Assembly: GCF_030151085.1 (NCBI RefSeq)
Contig: NZ_JASLER010000035.1
Coordinates: 1 to 64,000 of the forward strand
DNA length: 64,000 bases
Direction of reading: 5' to 3'
Source: Bacteroides sp.
GTDB taxonomy: Bacteria; Bacteroidota; Bacteroidia; Bacteroidales; Bacteroidaceae
The notes under the pieces were generated by a model. The model was not told where the DNA came from. It ran no database searches and saw only the letters and a list, made by a program, of their open reading frames with translations. Below, piece by piece: positions 27,135 to 35,627 of the stretch; position 1 is the first letter of the stretch, and each line of letters begins with the position of its first letter. Both the position numbers and the translations under genes were made by a program.

Positions 27135-27797
27135 TTATTGTTTCTTTTCACCGCTAAGAATCTGTTTCTTACGGTATTCACGAATAAAACTTTCCAGTTC
27201 AGCCGCTCCTCGCTCGGTAGAAACACCCCGCAAGAACGTGAACATAATTGACTCATAAACTTCTAAAAAGGAATATTTATTGCAAAGTTCGGTGTGCATC
27301 AATGAATCCAACTGCTCGCGCACCAACATACTGACAATAGCAAAATTCACATCGGCACGAAAAATACCTTGTGTCACACCTTCTTTAAAGAAATTGATAG
27401 CTTCTTCTGAATTGCGATTATGATCTTTCTTCATCAACTCGTATGCTCTGGGATATTTCTTGATATCCTCAAAAAACTTTTTATTAGTAGCGTGGAATTT
27501 CTCAATGCTTCGTTGATAGCATTTCAATAAGACTTCAAGTACATTGGCAGAGTTAGCCAGTACTTCTTTCAAGAATATTTCGGCTTCTTCCCTACCCCTC
27601 TGGATACACTCTTCAAGCAGTGTTTCTTTATCAGGAAACACTTCGTAAAGTGTACGTTTAGAGATACCTAAGGATGCAGCGATATCATCCATAGTAATAC
27701 CTTTGATACCATGTGTAGAAAATGATGCCCTGGCAGTTTCAAGTATTCGTTCTCTTAACTCCAACCGAGCAGCCGGCTGTTTTGCATGTTCTCCCAT
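27135..27797 (-). CDS. TetR/AcrR-family repressor
   Basis: 220 residues. The N-terminal helix-turn-helix reads ITMDDIAASLGISKRTLYEVF (about 35-55), the family signature, followed by a helical ligand domain. It is the first gene of the tolC-adaptor-pump-PII operon and probably represses it and itself. A 15-bp operator-like inverted repeat overlaps its promoter. De-repression by an exported compound is expected from the family. The ligand is unknown. Confidence 0.9.
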   Translation of the reverse strand: MGEHAKQPAARLELRERILETARASFSTHGIKGITMDDIAASLGISKRTLYEVFPDKETLLEECIQRGREEAEIFLKEVLANSANVLEVLLKCYQRSIEKFHATNKKFFEDIKKYPRAYELMKKDHNRNSEEAINFFKEGVTQGIFRADVNFAIVSMLVREQLDSLMHTELCNKYSFLEVYESIMFTFLRGVSTERGAAELESFIREYRKKQILSGEKKQ

Positions 27798-27858
27798 TTC
27801 TTCCTTTTTTTAAAACCAAAAACAGATCATAATTATTCATTATCGGAATGAAACGGGA

Positions 27859-27888
27859 CAAATATAGGAAGAAAACTCAAACGAACAA
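27859..27888 (-). promoter_or_regulatory. Promoter of tetR-efflux operon
   Basis: TATATTTG at 27859-27866 and TTG at 27886-27888 are spaced by exactly 19 nt, a full match to the Bacteroides consensus. The tetR start lies about 60 nt downstream. Confidence 0.75.
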
Positions 27889-27903
27889 TTGAGTTTCCTT
27901 CCT
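27866..27903. promoter_or_regulatory. Probable TetR operator
   Basis: Inverted repeat of 15-nt arms (27866-27880 and 27889-27903, one mismatch), core AACTCAA/TTGAGTT, spanning the spacer and -33 element of the tetR promoter. This is the classic autorepression position. Because hutH ends at 27957 on the same strand, the same hairpin might also help terminate hut transcripts. Confidence 0.6.
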
Positions 27904-27956
27904 ATTGTTAAAAGATTAATGATTATTATATTTCCGGTAGATTTATTAGGCAGGTA

Positions 27957-29453
27957 TTAGTAGTCAATCTTTGTCCGGTTAAGAAATGCTACTGTTTTAT
28001 GAATCTCTTTGTACATTACGATATCGTCCTTTACAAAGGGAACTTCTTTGCGATACGCATGCAGAACACGTTCTAAAATGGGAGAGGTCTTCAACGGACG
28101 ACGGAAATCTATACCTTGGGCAGCATTCATCAACTCGATAGAGAGTATATGTTCCAGGTTGTCCATGATGCGGTAAAGTTTTGTTGCAGCATTGGCTCCC
28201 ATGCTTACATGGTCTTCCTGCCCATTGCTGGAAACAATGGAATCTGTGCTGGCGGCATAGCAATACATTTTATTCTGGCTTACCATCGAGGCGGCAGCAT
28301 ATTGCGGTATCATAAAACCGGAATTCAGCCCCGGATTGGCAACAAGAAATTCGGGAAGTCCGCGCAAGCCCATAATAAGCTGGGCAACACGACGCTCGGA
28401 GATATTGCCCAATTCCGCAAGAGCGATCCCTAGGAAATCGTATGAAATGGCAAGCGGCTGACCGTGAAAGTTGCCACCGGAGATAATACAGTCTTCATCG
28501 GGGAAGATCGTGGGATTGTCGGTTACGGAGTTAATCTCGGTCAGCAGTACGGAGGCAACATAATTAATGGCATCTTTCGTGGCACCGTGTACCTGCGGGA
28601 TGCAACGGAAAGAATAAGGGTCCTGAACATGTTGCTTGGGATGAGCTATCAGTTCACTGCCTTCCAACAGGCGGCGGAAGTTTGCAGCCGTTTCAATCTG
28701 TCCTTTGTGTGGACGAATTTGCTGGATGCAATCCATAAAAGGATCGATACGCCCATCGAAAGCTTCGAGCGAAAGAGCGGCAATCAAATCGGCTTTCTTA
28801 GAAAGACGGAAGGCTTTAAGAATAGCAAATACACCATTGGCACTCATAAATTGCGTTCCATTGAGTAATGCCAAGCCTTCTTTACTCATCAACTTTACGG
28901 GCTCCCAACCAAATTCATCGAGTACACTGATGGCTTCGCACTTCTTGCCTTTATAATAAACATCGCCTACTCCAATAAGAGGAAGGAAAAGATTGGCAAG
29001 AGGGGCAAGATCGCCGGAAGCGCCCAATGAGCCACGGTCATAGACAATAGGCATGACATCATTATTGAAGAAGTCGAGAATGCGTTGCACGGTAATCACC
29101 TGTACGCCACTATGTCCTAAAGAGAGGGCATGTGCTTTGAGCAGTAACATCAGTTTGATGATCACAGGACGGATTTCTTCACCGACACTGCAAGCATGGC
29201 TTTTAATCAGATTTTCCTGCAAGGTCCCCAATTCGTCGGATGAGATACTCTTGCTACACAAGGAGCCGAAGCCGGTAGTGATTCCGTATAGTGGTTCGTT
29301 GGACTCGGCTATTTTCTTATCCAGATAATCGCGGCATTTCTGTATACGCTGCTTGGCTTCGGGAGCCAGTTCCAGCTTCAGGTTTTCGTTGATAATGCGT
29401 TCGATAAGGTCGAATGTGAGTTCGCCCGAACCTACAAAATAGACATTGTTCAT
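27957..29453 (-). CDS. hutH: Histidine ammonia-lyase
   Basis: 498 residues, normal length. It converts L-histidine to trans-urocanate plus ammonia. The MIO prosthetic group forms from Ala145-Ser146-Gly147 in the signature GSLGASGDLAPLANL. YGITTGFG and a C-terminal QEDHVSMG are also as expected. The enzyme is a cytoplasmic tetramer. The start overlaps the fchA stop (ATGA). It is last in the hut operon although it catalyses the first step. A hairpin that may terminate the operon lies at 27866-27903. Confidence 0.96.
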   Translation of the reverse strand: MNNVYFVGSGELTFDLIERIINENLKLELAPEAKQRIQKCRDYLDKKIAESNEPLYGITTGFGSLCSKSISSDELGTLQENLIKSHACSVGEEIRPVIIKLMLLLKAHALSLGHSGVQVITVQRILDFFNNDVMPIVYDRGSLGASGDLAPLANLFLPLIGVGDVYYKGKKCEAISVLDEFGWEPVKLMSKEGLALLNGTQFMSANGVFAILKAFRLSKKADLIAALSLEAFDGRIDPFMDCIQQIRPHKGQIETAANFRRLLEGSELIAHPKQHVQDPYSFRCIPQVHGATKDAINYVASVLLTEINSVTDNPTIFPDEDCIISGGNFHGQPLAISYDFLGIALAELGNISERRVAQLIMGLRGLPEFLVANPGLNSGFMIPQYAAASMVSQNKMYCYAASTDSIVSSNGQEDHVSMGANAATKLYRIMDNLEHILSIELMNAAQGIDFRRPLKTSPILERVLHAYRKEVPFVKDDIVMYKEIHKTVAFLNRTKIDY

Positions 29454-30079
29454 ACTTTCAGTTCTTGATTGATTTCATCCAACAATTCTTTTTCTTTTGC
29501 ACAAGCAAGATGTTCCAACTCATCCGCCTCCGTTTGAAGTTGTGCTACGAACTCTTTATCTTTCAAAGATCCTAAATTGATGCGTACATTCATCAATGCA
29601 CCCAATACGGCAGAGCGGGCAGACATCATTGCCACACAAGCATCGGTCACGGCATTACGATTGCCGAGACGTGCCACATCCATGATGATGGTCATTAATT
29701 TATAAGCATTACGGGCCACTTGCATAGGTACAAGGGCAGCATATTTAGTGGCTTCCTGAATAGCTGCACTACGGGCCGCTTTTTCTTCATCAGTAGCTTT
29801 AGGCATCTTGAAGCAGGCAAATACACTGTCGTATGCATCCGAATCGCGGTCTATATCGGCTATAAACATTTCTTTTTGCTGTAGGGCTACATCCGAAATA
29901 TACTGCATCAGATCTTCATGGGGTTCGTAGCCTTTCTTTCCGATGGTGAGGTTAGCAACCATGGCTGCCAAAGCAGAAGCTATAGCACCATTCAATGCAG
30001 CAATGCTTCCACCGCCGGGGACTGGATCGCTTCCTGCTACTTTATTCAAGAATTCTTTTACTGTTAAATCGACTAACAT
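29450..30079 (-). CDS. fchA: Formimidoyltetrahydrofolate cyclodeaminase
   Basis: 209 residues, helical, with the family motif PVPGGGSIAALNGAIASAL near the N-terminus. It converts 5-formimino-THF to 5,10-methenyl-THF plus ammonia. In animals it is the C-terminal half of FTCD, but here it is separate. It lies between hutI and hutH in the operon and recycles the one-carbon unit from His degradation into folate metabolism. Confidence 0.92.
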   Translation of the reverse strand: MLVDLTVKEFLNKVAGSDPVPGGGSIAALNGAIASALAAMVANLTIGKKGYEPHEDLMQYISDVALQQKEMFIADIDRDSDAYDSVFACFKMPKATDEEKAARSAAIQEATKYAALVPMQVARNAYKLMTIIMDVARLGNRNAVTDACVAMMSARSAVLGALMNVRINLGSLKDKEFVAQLQTEADELEHLACAKEKELLDEINQELKV

Positions 30080-30098
30080 GGGTTTCAGATTTTAATTA

Positions 30099-31352
30099 TT
30101 ATAGTACAGGATAAATCACCCCCTCTTTAATAGTGGTATTCACACAATTCATACCTATATAATAAGGTAGGAAATGATAATTATCCGTATTCAGTAGTAC
30201 AAAATCACCCTTCTTGCCTATTTCAATACTGCCGATGCTATCAGCACGATTCAAAGCGGCGGCACCGTTCAGGGTGAGGGCGGTAATAGCTTCTTCGATA
30301 CTTAGTTTCATGTAGATGCACGCCAAAGCGAAGGTCAACGGAATAGAACCGGAAAAACAACTACCGGGATTAAGATCAGTAGCAAGGGCTACAGCGCAAC
30401 CGGCATCAATCATTTCACGTCCGCGGGCGTATGGTTCCTTCAAGGCAAAAGCAGTCAAAGGCAGCAGGGTAGCCACTACACCTTTATCAGCCATGGCACG
30501 AATATCCGCATCAGAAGCATGCAGCAGATGATCGGCTGAAACAGCAGAAAGTTCAGCAGCTAATCCGGCACCACCCAAAGGTACTATTTCGTCGGCATGA
30601 AGTTTCAAAGCAAATCCCATTTCCTTGGCAGCAAGCAGCAGGCGGCGGGATTGTTCGATAGAAAAGACACCTTGCTCACAAAAGACATCGCAGAACTCCG
30701 CCAAATTGTTTTGGGCAACGACCGGTATGATTTCCCTAATGAGATAATCGACATAATCGTCCGTGCGTCCGCTGTACTCTTCGGGCACAGCATGGGCACC
30801 GAGAAAAGTCGATACCACATCCACCCGTTTATGTTCGTCATTATTCAGACTGCGCATGACGCGAAGTTGGAGAAGTTCGGTTTCTCTGTCCAATCCATAG
30901 CCACTTTTGCCCTCGACGGTAGTTACCCCCATGGCACTCATTTGCTTCAGGAAGCCTTCCGCTTTGCTACGCAACTGGATAAAGTTACACGCACGAGTTG
31001 CTTTTACGGTGCTCACAATTCCTCCTCCACGTTCCATGATAGACATATAGCTTTCACCTTTCAGACGCCAAGAGAATTCTTCGGCACGCTCACCTCCAAA
31101 GACGAAGTGTGTATGCGAATCCACAAAACCGGGCAACAAGCATTTGCCACGAGCATTGTAGTGCCAATAGTGTTGGTAATAACCATCGCGGACTTCCCCA
31201 CGGTTTGCACCGACGTAGGTAATGATACCGTCGGCAACTTCTACCGTAGCATTATCCAATATGATAAGTTCGGACATTTCCGCTCCACGCCGGGCGGTAA
31301 AGCCTATCGGAGTGACTACACGGGCGTTGAAGATGATAAGGTTTTCTGTCAT
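30099..31352 (-). CDS. hutI: Imidazolonepropionase
   Basis: 417 residues, an amidohydrolase-fold enzyme opening the imidazolone ring to N-formimino-L-glutamate (third step). The metal site is DSHTHFVFGG (His-X-His), with KLHADEIV and ATDLNPGS supplying later ligands. The C-terminus returns to the beta-sandwich (IGKKGDFVLLNTDNYHF). It lies 20 nt from fchA and 24 nt from ftcD, clearly the same operon. Confidence 0.95.
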   Translation of the reverse strand: MTENLIIFNARVVTPIGFTARRGAEMSELIILDNATVEVADGIITYVGANRGEVRDGYYQHYWHYNARGKCLLPGFVDSHTHFVFGGERAEEFSWRLKGESYMSIMERGGGIVSTVKATRACNFIQLRSKAEGFLKQMSAMGVTTVEGKSGYGLDRETELLQLRVMRSLNNDEHKRVDVVSTFLGAHAVPEEYSGRTDDYVDYLIREIIPVVAQNNLAEFCDVFCEQGVFSIEQSRRLLLAAKEMGFALKLHADEIVPLGGAGLAAELSAVSADHLLHASDADIRAMADKGVVATLLPLTAFALKEPYARGREMIDAGCAVALATDLNPGSCFSGSIPLTFALACIYMKLSIEEAITALTLNGAAALNRADSIGSIEIGKKGDFVLLNTDNYHFLPYYIGMNCVNTTIKEGVIYPVL

Positions 31353-31375
31353 AGTAACCTGATTTCTAATTATAA

Positions 31376-32272
31376 CTACTCCATAATTCTTGCTTCCAAC
31401 ACTTGCTGCATAGAAAAGTTTTCCAAGCCCAAGTAATAGGATGCAGTATCAATCAGCGCTTCCATAGGTACAAGTCCGATGATTTCACTCCCCACAATGC
31501 TCACTCCGTTACGGCGAGCTTCAATGCGAACCAATTCGAAAGCACGGTAAAGGGCTGTATGTGTAAAGTCCGTCATATTAATGGAGACTTGGGTAATGCC
31601 CCGGTCTTTCAGTTCCACACCCATAGCTTTGCAATAACGCAAACCGCCACCGATGAAACGGATCTTCTTGGCTATATCGTGAGCTATTTCCAGATTAGGA
31701 GTGCTGAGGTTGACATTATAAGCTACCAAAGGCATACGGGCACCGATGGCTACCGTACCAGCAGTAGGATGCTTCTCGGCGGGACCGAAATCGGGGTGCC
31801 ATTCCGGTTGTTTTATCTTTTCTCCCATTCCTTCGAATTCGCCCTTGCGGATGGCTGCAAGGTTTTCGCGATACGATGCGGAAGCAGATTTCTCATACAA
31901 GAAGACGGGGAGATTATAACGTTTTGCCACTTCCCCGGCTACCTCTTTAGAAAGAGCAATCGCTTCTTCCATCGTTACATTCTTGATAGGAATAAAAGGC
32001 ACTACATCCACTGCTCCCATACGTGGATGCTGCCCCTTATGGACATTGAGGTCAATAAGGCGGACTGCTACGCCAATAGCTTCGAGCACTGCTTCGCGAA
32101 GCGGTTCGGGCTCGCCCACAACAGTAACCACCAAACGATTGTGGTCTTCATCGTTACTATAATCGAGCAATTTCACGCCTTGACGGGCACGGAAAGGAGC
32201 TACTATCTCGTCTATCTTTTGCAGGTCACGTCCCTCGCTGAAGTTAGGAACGCACTCAATAATTCTATTCAT
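31376..32272 (-). CDS. ftcD: Glutamate formimidoyltransferase
   Basis: 298 residues, matching only the transferase half of mammalian FTCD. It starts IIECVPNFSEGRDLQKI, which carries the folate/formiminoglutamate signature, with HPRMGAVDVVPFIP next. It transfers the formimino group of formiminoglutamate to THF and releases glutamate. With fchA nearby it replaces the HutG or HutF/HutG routes. It is 13 nt from hutU. Confidence 0.94.
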   Translation of the reverse strand: MNRIIECVPNFSEGRDLQKIDEIVAPFRARQGVKLLDYSNDEDHNRLVVTVVGEPEPLREAVLEAIGVAVRLIDLNVHKGQHPRMGAVDVVPFIPIKNVTMEEAIALSKEVAGEVAKRYNLPVFLYEKSASASYRENLAAIRKGEFEGMGEKIKQPEWHPDFGPAEKHPTAGTVAIGARMPLVAYNVNLSTPNLEIAHDIAKKIRFIGGGLRYCKAMGVELKDRGITQVSINMTDFTHTALYRAFELVRIEARRNGVSIVGSEIIGLVPMEALIDTASYYLGLENFSMQQVLEARIME

Positions 32273-32285
32273 AATTCTTCATTTA

Positions 32286-34262
32286 TTATATATACTTATC
32301 AATCAATTCATCATCCGCTACGTATGGCAACGTAATATGGTATCCATTGGCATGAGTATGGTTAAATTCTTCACTTGTCTCCATCGCATGCGGATTCCGT
32401 GCCCACGAACGACGTGCCACACCTCCCATCACATCCCACAACATGGCGGAACGCAATATCTCATCAACTCTTTCGGAGCCATCGCACACCATACCGAAAC
32501 CGCCGTTTATGGCTTTACCAATACCTACGCCACCTCCATTGTGCAAAGCCACCAAGCTCATCCCCCGGGCGCAATTACCGGCAAAACATTGTACAGCCAT
32601 ATCCGCCATCACATTACTGCCATCTTTTATATTCGAAGTTTCGCGGAATGGAGAGTCCGTGCCGCTAACATCATGGTGATCGCGCCCCAACATGATAGGA
32701 CCGACTTCACCTTTGCGCACCATCTCATTGAAACGAAGAGCAATATTCATACGTCCTTCGGCATCCTGGTAAAGTATGCGTGCCTGAGTGCCGACTACAA
32801 GATTATTCTTTTCTGCATCGCGAATCCAGTTATAGTTATCCATATCTTGTCCGCGACGTGTAGGATCAATGCATTCCATAGCGGCACGGTCTGTTTTGAC
32901 AAGATCTTCATGCTTCCCGCTCAGGCATACCCAACGAAATGGACCGTATCCGTAATCAAAAAGCTCTGGCCCCATAATATCTTCTACATAACTGGGAAAT
33001 ATAAAACCATTCTTATCGTCACCGTCCCGTGCAATCTCGCTGACACCGGCATCGAAAACAGCTTTCATAAAGGAATTGCCATAATCGAAGAAATAGGTTC
33101 CACGGTTCACCAATATTTCGATAGCCTTGAAATGGCGTTCTAAAGAAACATCGACATAGCGACGAAACTCTAAGGGATTTTCGTGAAGCATACGGGTACG
33201 TTCTTCAAAAGTCAGCCCCACAGGACAATAACCACCTTCGTACGTGGCATGGCAAGAAGTTTGATCGGAAAGTAAATCTATCTTTAAATGTTTCTGTACA
33301 GCATATTCCAACAGGTCTACAACATTTCCGTGATAGGCAATGGAAATAGGCTCCCGCTTGTTCATGGCATCTTGTGCCCATGCGAAAGCTTCTGAAATAG
33401 AGTCTGTGGCATGCCCCACCCATCCTTGGCTATGACGGGTTTCGATACGGGACGCATCTACTTCGGCAATGATAGCGGCGGCTCCCGACATTTCAGCAGC
33501 TTTGGGTTGTGCACCGCTCATACCTCCCAAACCGGAGGAGACAAACAGATGACCACGCAAATCGCCACCCTGTGGGATACCTAATTTCAGTCTTCCTGCA
33601 TTCAACAAGGTATTGAATGTACCGTGCACAATACCCTGAGGCCCGATATACATCCAGCCACCGGCGGTCATTTGACCATAGTTGGCTACACCCATTTGCA
33701 TGGCAGTATGCCAATCTTTCTGATTATCATAGAGTCCTACCATGAGGGCATTGGTGATAATAACACGAGGTGCTTCGGGTTTCGATTTAAACAGTCCCAA
33801 GGGATGCCCGCTCTCGATAACCAAGGTTTGTTCCCGAGTCAACACTTCCAAATATTGTTTGATAAGCCGATACTGCATCCAGTTTTGGCACACTTGCCCC
33901 GTCTCACCGTAGGTAACCAATTCGTAGGGATAGAGGGCAATATCGAAACAAAGGTTATTGTCAATCATCACTTGGAAGGCTTTGCCTTCAATACAATTAC
34001 CCTTATATTCATCAATCGGCTTTGCTTTCAAATCACCCTGCGGACGATAACGGTAACCGTAAATTCGTCCACGGGTACGAAGTTCTTCCATAAATTCGGG
34101 AGCGAGTGTTTCGTGCAACTCTTTAGGGATATAACGCAATGCGTTTTTCAACGCCGTGGCAGTCTGCGCCGGGGTAAGTGTATAGCCACGGTCGGGTGCC
34201 CGCCGGATGCCTTCAACAAATGCAGGGAACGGGGGGATGGTTTTACTTAAGGTTATCTCCAT
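32286..34262 (-). CDS. hutU: Urocanate hydratase (long form)
   Basis: 658 residues, about 100 longer than the proteobacterial enzyme, as usual for Bacteroidetes and eukaryotic urocanases. It adds water to urocanate using tightly bound NAD as electrophile. The NAD-binding glycine motif is SSGLGGMSGAQPKAA, with the conserved Cys region DLLSDQTSCHATYEGGY further on. It is the first gene of the hut operon and is preceded by an inverted repeat at 34293-34314. Confidence 0.95.
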   Translation of the reverse strand: MEITLSKTIPPFPAFVEGIRRAPDRGYTLTPAQTATALKNALRYIPKELHETLAPEFMEELRTRGRIYGYRYRPQGDLKAKPIDEYKGNCIEGKAFQVMIDNNLCFDIALYPYELVTYGETGQVCQNWMQYRLIKQYLEVLTREQTLVIESGHPLGLFKSKPEAPRVIITNALMVGLYDNQKDWHTAMQMGVANYGQMTAGGWMYIGPQGIVHGTFNTLLNAGRLKLGIPQGGDLRGHLFVSSGLGGMSGAQPKAAEMSGAAAIIAEVDASRIETRHSQGWVGHATDSISEAFAWAQDAMNKREPISIAYHGNVVDLLEYAVQKHLKIDLLSDQTSCHATYEGGYCPVGLTFEERTRMLHENPLEFRRYVDVSLERHFKAIEILVNRGTYFFDYGNSFMKAVFDAGVSEIARDGDDKNGFIFPSYVEDIMGPELFDYGYGPFRWVCLSGKHEDLVKTDRAAMECIDPTRRGQDMDNYNWIRDAEKNNLVVGTQARILYQDAEGRMNIALRFNEMVRKGEVGPIMLGRDHHDVSGTDSPFRETSNIKDGSNVMADMAVQCFAGNCARGMSLVALHNGGGVGIGKAINGGFGMVCDGSERVDEILRSAMLWDVMGGVARRSWARNPHAMETSEEFNHTHANGYHITLPYVADDELIDKYI

Positions 34263-34292
34263 AGCAATTGGATAGTTGGTTACAAATTGTCA

Positions 34293-34314
34293 GCAGATAC
34301 AACTATATATCTGC
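34293..34314. promoter_or_regulatory. Inverted repeat upstream of hut operon
   Basis: GCAGATA (34293-34299) and TATCTGC (34308-34314) form a 7-bp dyad 31-52 nt upstream of hutU. No perfect TAnnTTTG box is visible in this region, so this may be a regulator-binding site at an activator-dependent promoter. This is an inference. Confidence 0.3.
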
Positions 34315-34320
34315 CGCAAT

Positions 34321-34361
34321 ATAAAAATAAATCCCGATATTCACAATAGAATACCGGGATT
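34321..34361 (-). terminator. Terminator of the DUF6563-like gene
   Basis: Twelve-base-pair stem (34330-34341 with 34350-34361, one mismatch) followed on the minus strand by TTATTTTTATATTG. It lies about 56 nt beyond the stop at 34418 and separates this gene from the hut operon. Confidence 0.75.
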
Positions 34362-34417
34362 ATTTATCATAACGTCAATTTCCTAAATACCACTTGATAG
34401 ATTGGCAAAAGAAACTC

Positions 34418-35044
34418 TTATTTAAGTTGCTTTAGATACTTTCCGATGACTTTTGCAGACTCACTCGTTTCTTGAGAAAGGGCTGATTGCAAGGCGGGCC
34501 GATTCTTCAGCAATTCCATCATCTTATCTTTTCCTACGAAGACCGATTTACCAGTCTCGGGGTCCAGTTCATAAAATACGCGCGCATTAATCAAGCCTGA
34601 TGCAGCAATGGCATCACCAACTTCACCACCCAATTTCGTTGCATCGGCTGGTGCTGTAGTACTGGCTGCGGCTTGCCCGACCGGTTGCGCACAGAAATAA
34701 ATTTTCTTATTCAACCACATAGCAGGAGCATACCAACCGCCGAAACGATAGCGCTTATAGCGCATCTTCTTACAGTTGACATACAACGATGTGTCTATTC
34801 TTACTGCATAACAACGGGATTTCAAATACTTGCAAAGTCCCGGATTATCTTTAGCTTCTACGCGATAATCACCGCCACCCATCAAAAGTATTTGGTTTTT
34901 AGTACGCTTCTCCACTCTTAGCGTTGTAACCGTATCGCCAACATTACTCACCAGTTCTTTCAAATTGGAGTATAGCACTTGTTGAGCCGCACATGGAAGC
35001 GCAGCCAGCAATGCACAAATACCTAATAACCACCATCTTTTCAT
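34418..35044 (-). CDS. Secreted hypothetical protein, DUF6563-like
   Basis: 208 residues from the Met at 35044. The longer frame to 35110 would run through the promoter. A signal peptide (WWLLGICALLAALPCAAQQ) directs it to the periplasm or outer membrane. A mixed beta region contains RYRFGGWYAPAMWLNKK, then a short Ala/Thr linker and a helical tail. It resembles the Bacteroidetes-restricted DUF6563 family, of unknown function. No enzyme motif is seen. It has its own promoter and terminator, so it is transcribed alone. Confidence 0.7.
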   Translation of the reverse strand: MKRWWLLGICALLAALPCAAQQVLYSNLKELVSNVGDTVTTLRVEKRTKNQILLMGGGDYRVEAKDNPGLCKYLKSRCYAVRIDTSLYVNCKKMRYKRYRFGGWYAPAMWLNKKIYFCAQPVGQAAASTTAPADATKLGGEVGDAIAASGLINARVFYELDPETGKSVFVGKDKMMELLKNRPALQSALSQETSESAKVIGKYLKQLK

Positions 35045-35083
35045 ACTCCACCTCTTTCTTTCTGAAACTTTATTTTCCAGAGC

Positions 35084-35115
35084 GAAAGTTACATTTTTTA
35101 TCGCTTTCAAGCAAA
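35084..35115 (-). promoter_or_regulatory. Promoter-like motif for the DUF6563-like gene
   Basis: TAACTTTC (35084-35091) is one base off TAnnTTTG. TTTG lies at 35112-35115 with a 20-nt gap, and the start codon is 39 nt downstream. Confidence 0.45.
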
Positions 35116-35211
35116 CATATAAGGAAAAAAATCATTTCTCATTCTGCTATTCTTTGCACGGGCACTTCTTGTGCATTTCTGACGGAGTGTCATCTATGAT
35201 AGTTTCAACTT

Positions 35212-35343
35212 ATTGAAACTGCTTGTTTTGCTTGTTGGAACTTGAGGTTTTGCTTGTTGAAACTAAAGGTTTAGACCGTTGAAACTTTTAGTTTAGACTG
35301 TTGAAACTTTTGGTTTATATAGTCAAAACTAATAGTTTCATAC
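35212..35343. repeat. Array of six 22-nt dyad units
   Basis: Units begin at 35212, 35234, 35256, 35278, 35300 and 35322, exactly 22 nt apart. The consensus is GTTGAAACTTTTAGTTTAGA. The later units contain an AAACT-N3-AGTTT (or GGTTT) mini-dyad, and the first two are more degenerate. The array lies between divergent genes (starts at 35044 and 35628). There are no unique spacers, so this is not CRISPR. The function is unknown. Confidence 0.75.
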
Positions 35344-35412
35344 TGAGAACCAATAAAGTAAGCAAAATAGTTATGCAAATACGAAAGTGTCTTTTGTCCA
35401 GAGATATGCATG

Positions 35413-35522
35413 CGTGATAGATGATTACAGGAAAGTTGATCTATCACACCTATCTATCACGCCTTAATACACTAATAAATAAACGGATAGGCAGCATAGC
35501 GTGATAGCATGATAGATGATTT
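35413..35522. repeat. Cluster of TGATAGAT-type direct and inverted repeats
   Basis: An 11-bp perfect inverted pair (GCGTGATAGAT at 35413-35423 and ATCTATCACGC at 35453-35463), with further partial copies at about 35439 and 35500-35520. The cluster lies upstream of the MutS-like gene. It could be protein-binding sites or repeat decay. I see no coding potential. Confidence 0.55.
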
Positions 35523-35573
35523 TGAAAAATAAAATCTATGAGAGAATGGCTATCATCATAAAGCCTTATCGCA

Positions 35574-35603
35574 TTGGAAAATCTTATAAAAGGTGTATCT
35601 TTG
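35574..35603 (+). promoter_or_regulatory. Bacteroides-type promoter for MutS-like gene
   Basis: TTG at 35574-35576 and TATCTTTG at 35596-35603 with the ideal 19-nt spacing, 24 nt from the start at 35628. Confidence 0.75.
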
Positions 35604-35627
35604 GGAAATATTTTACGTGTATAGCCT

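Noticed and set aside
35212..35343. Possible CRISPR array
   Set aside because: Units are 22 nt, directly adjacent and degenerate, with no unique spacers and no cas genes nearby.
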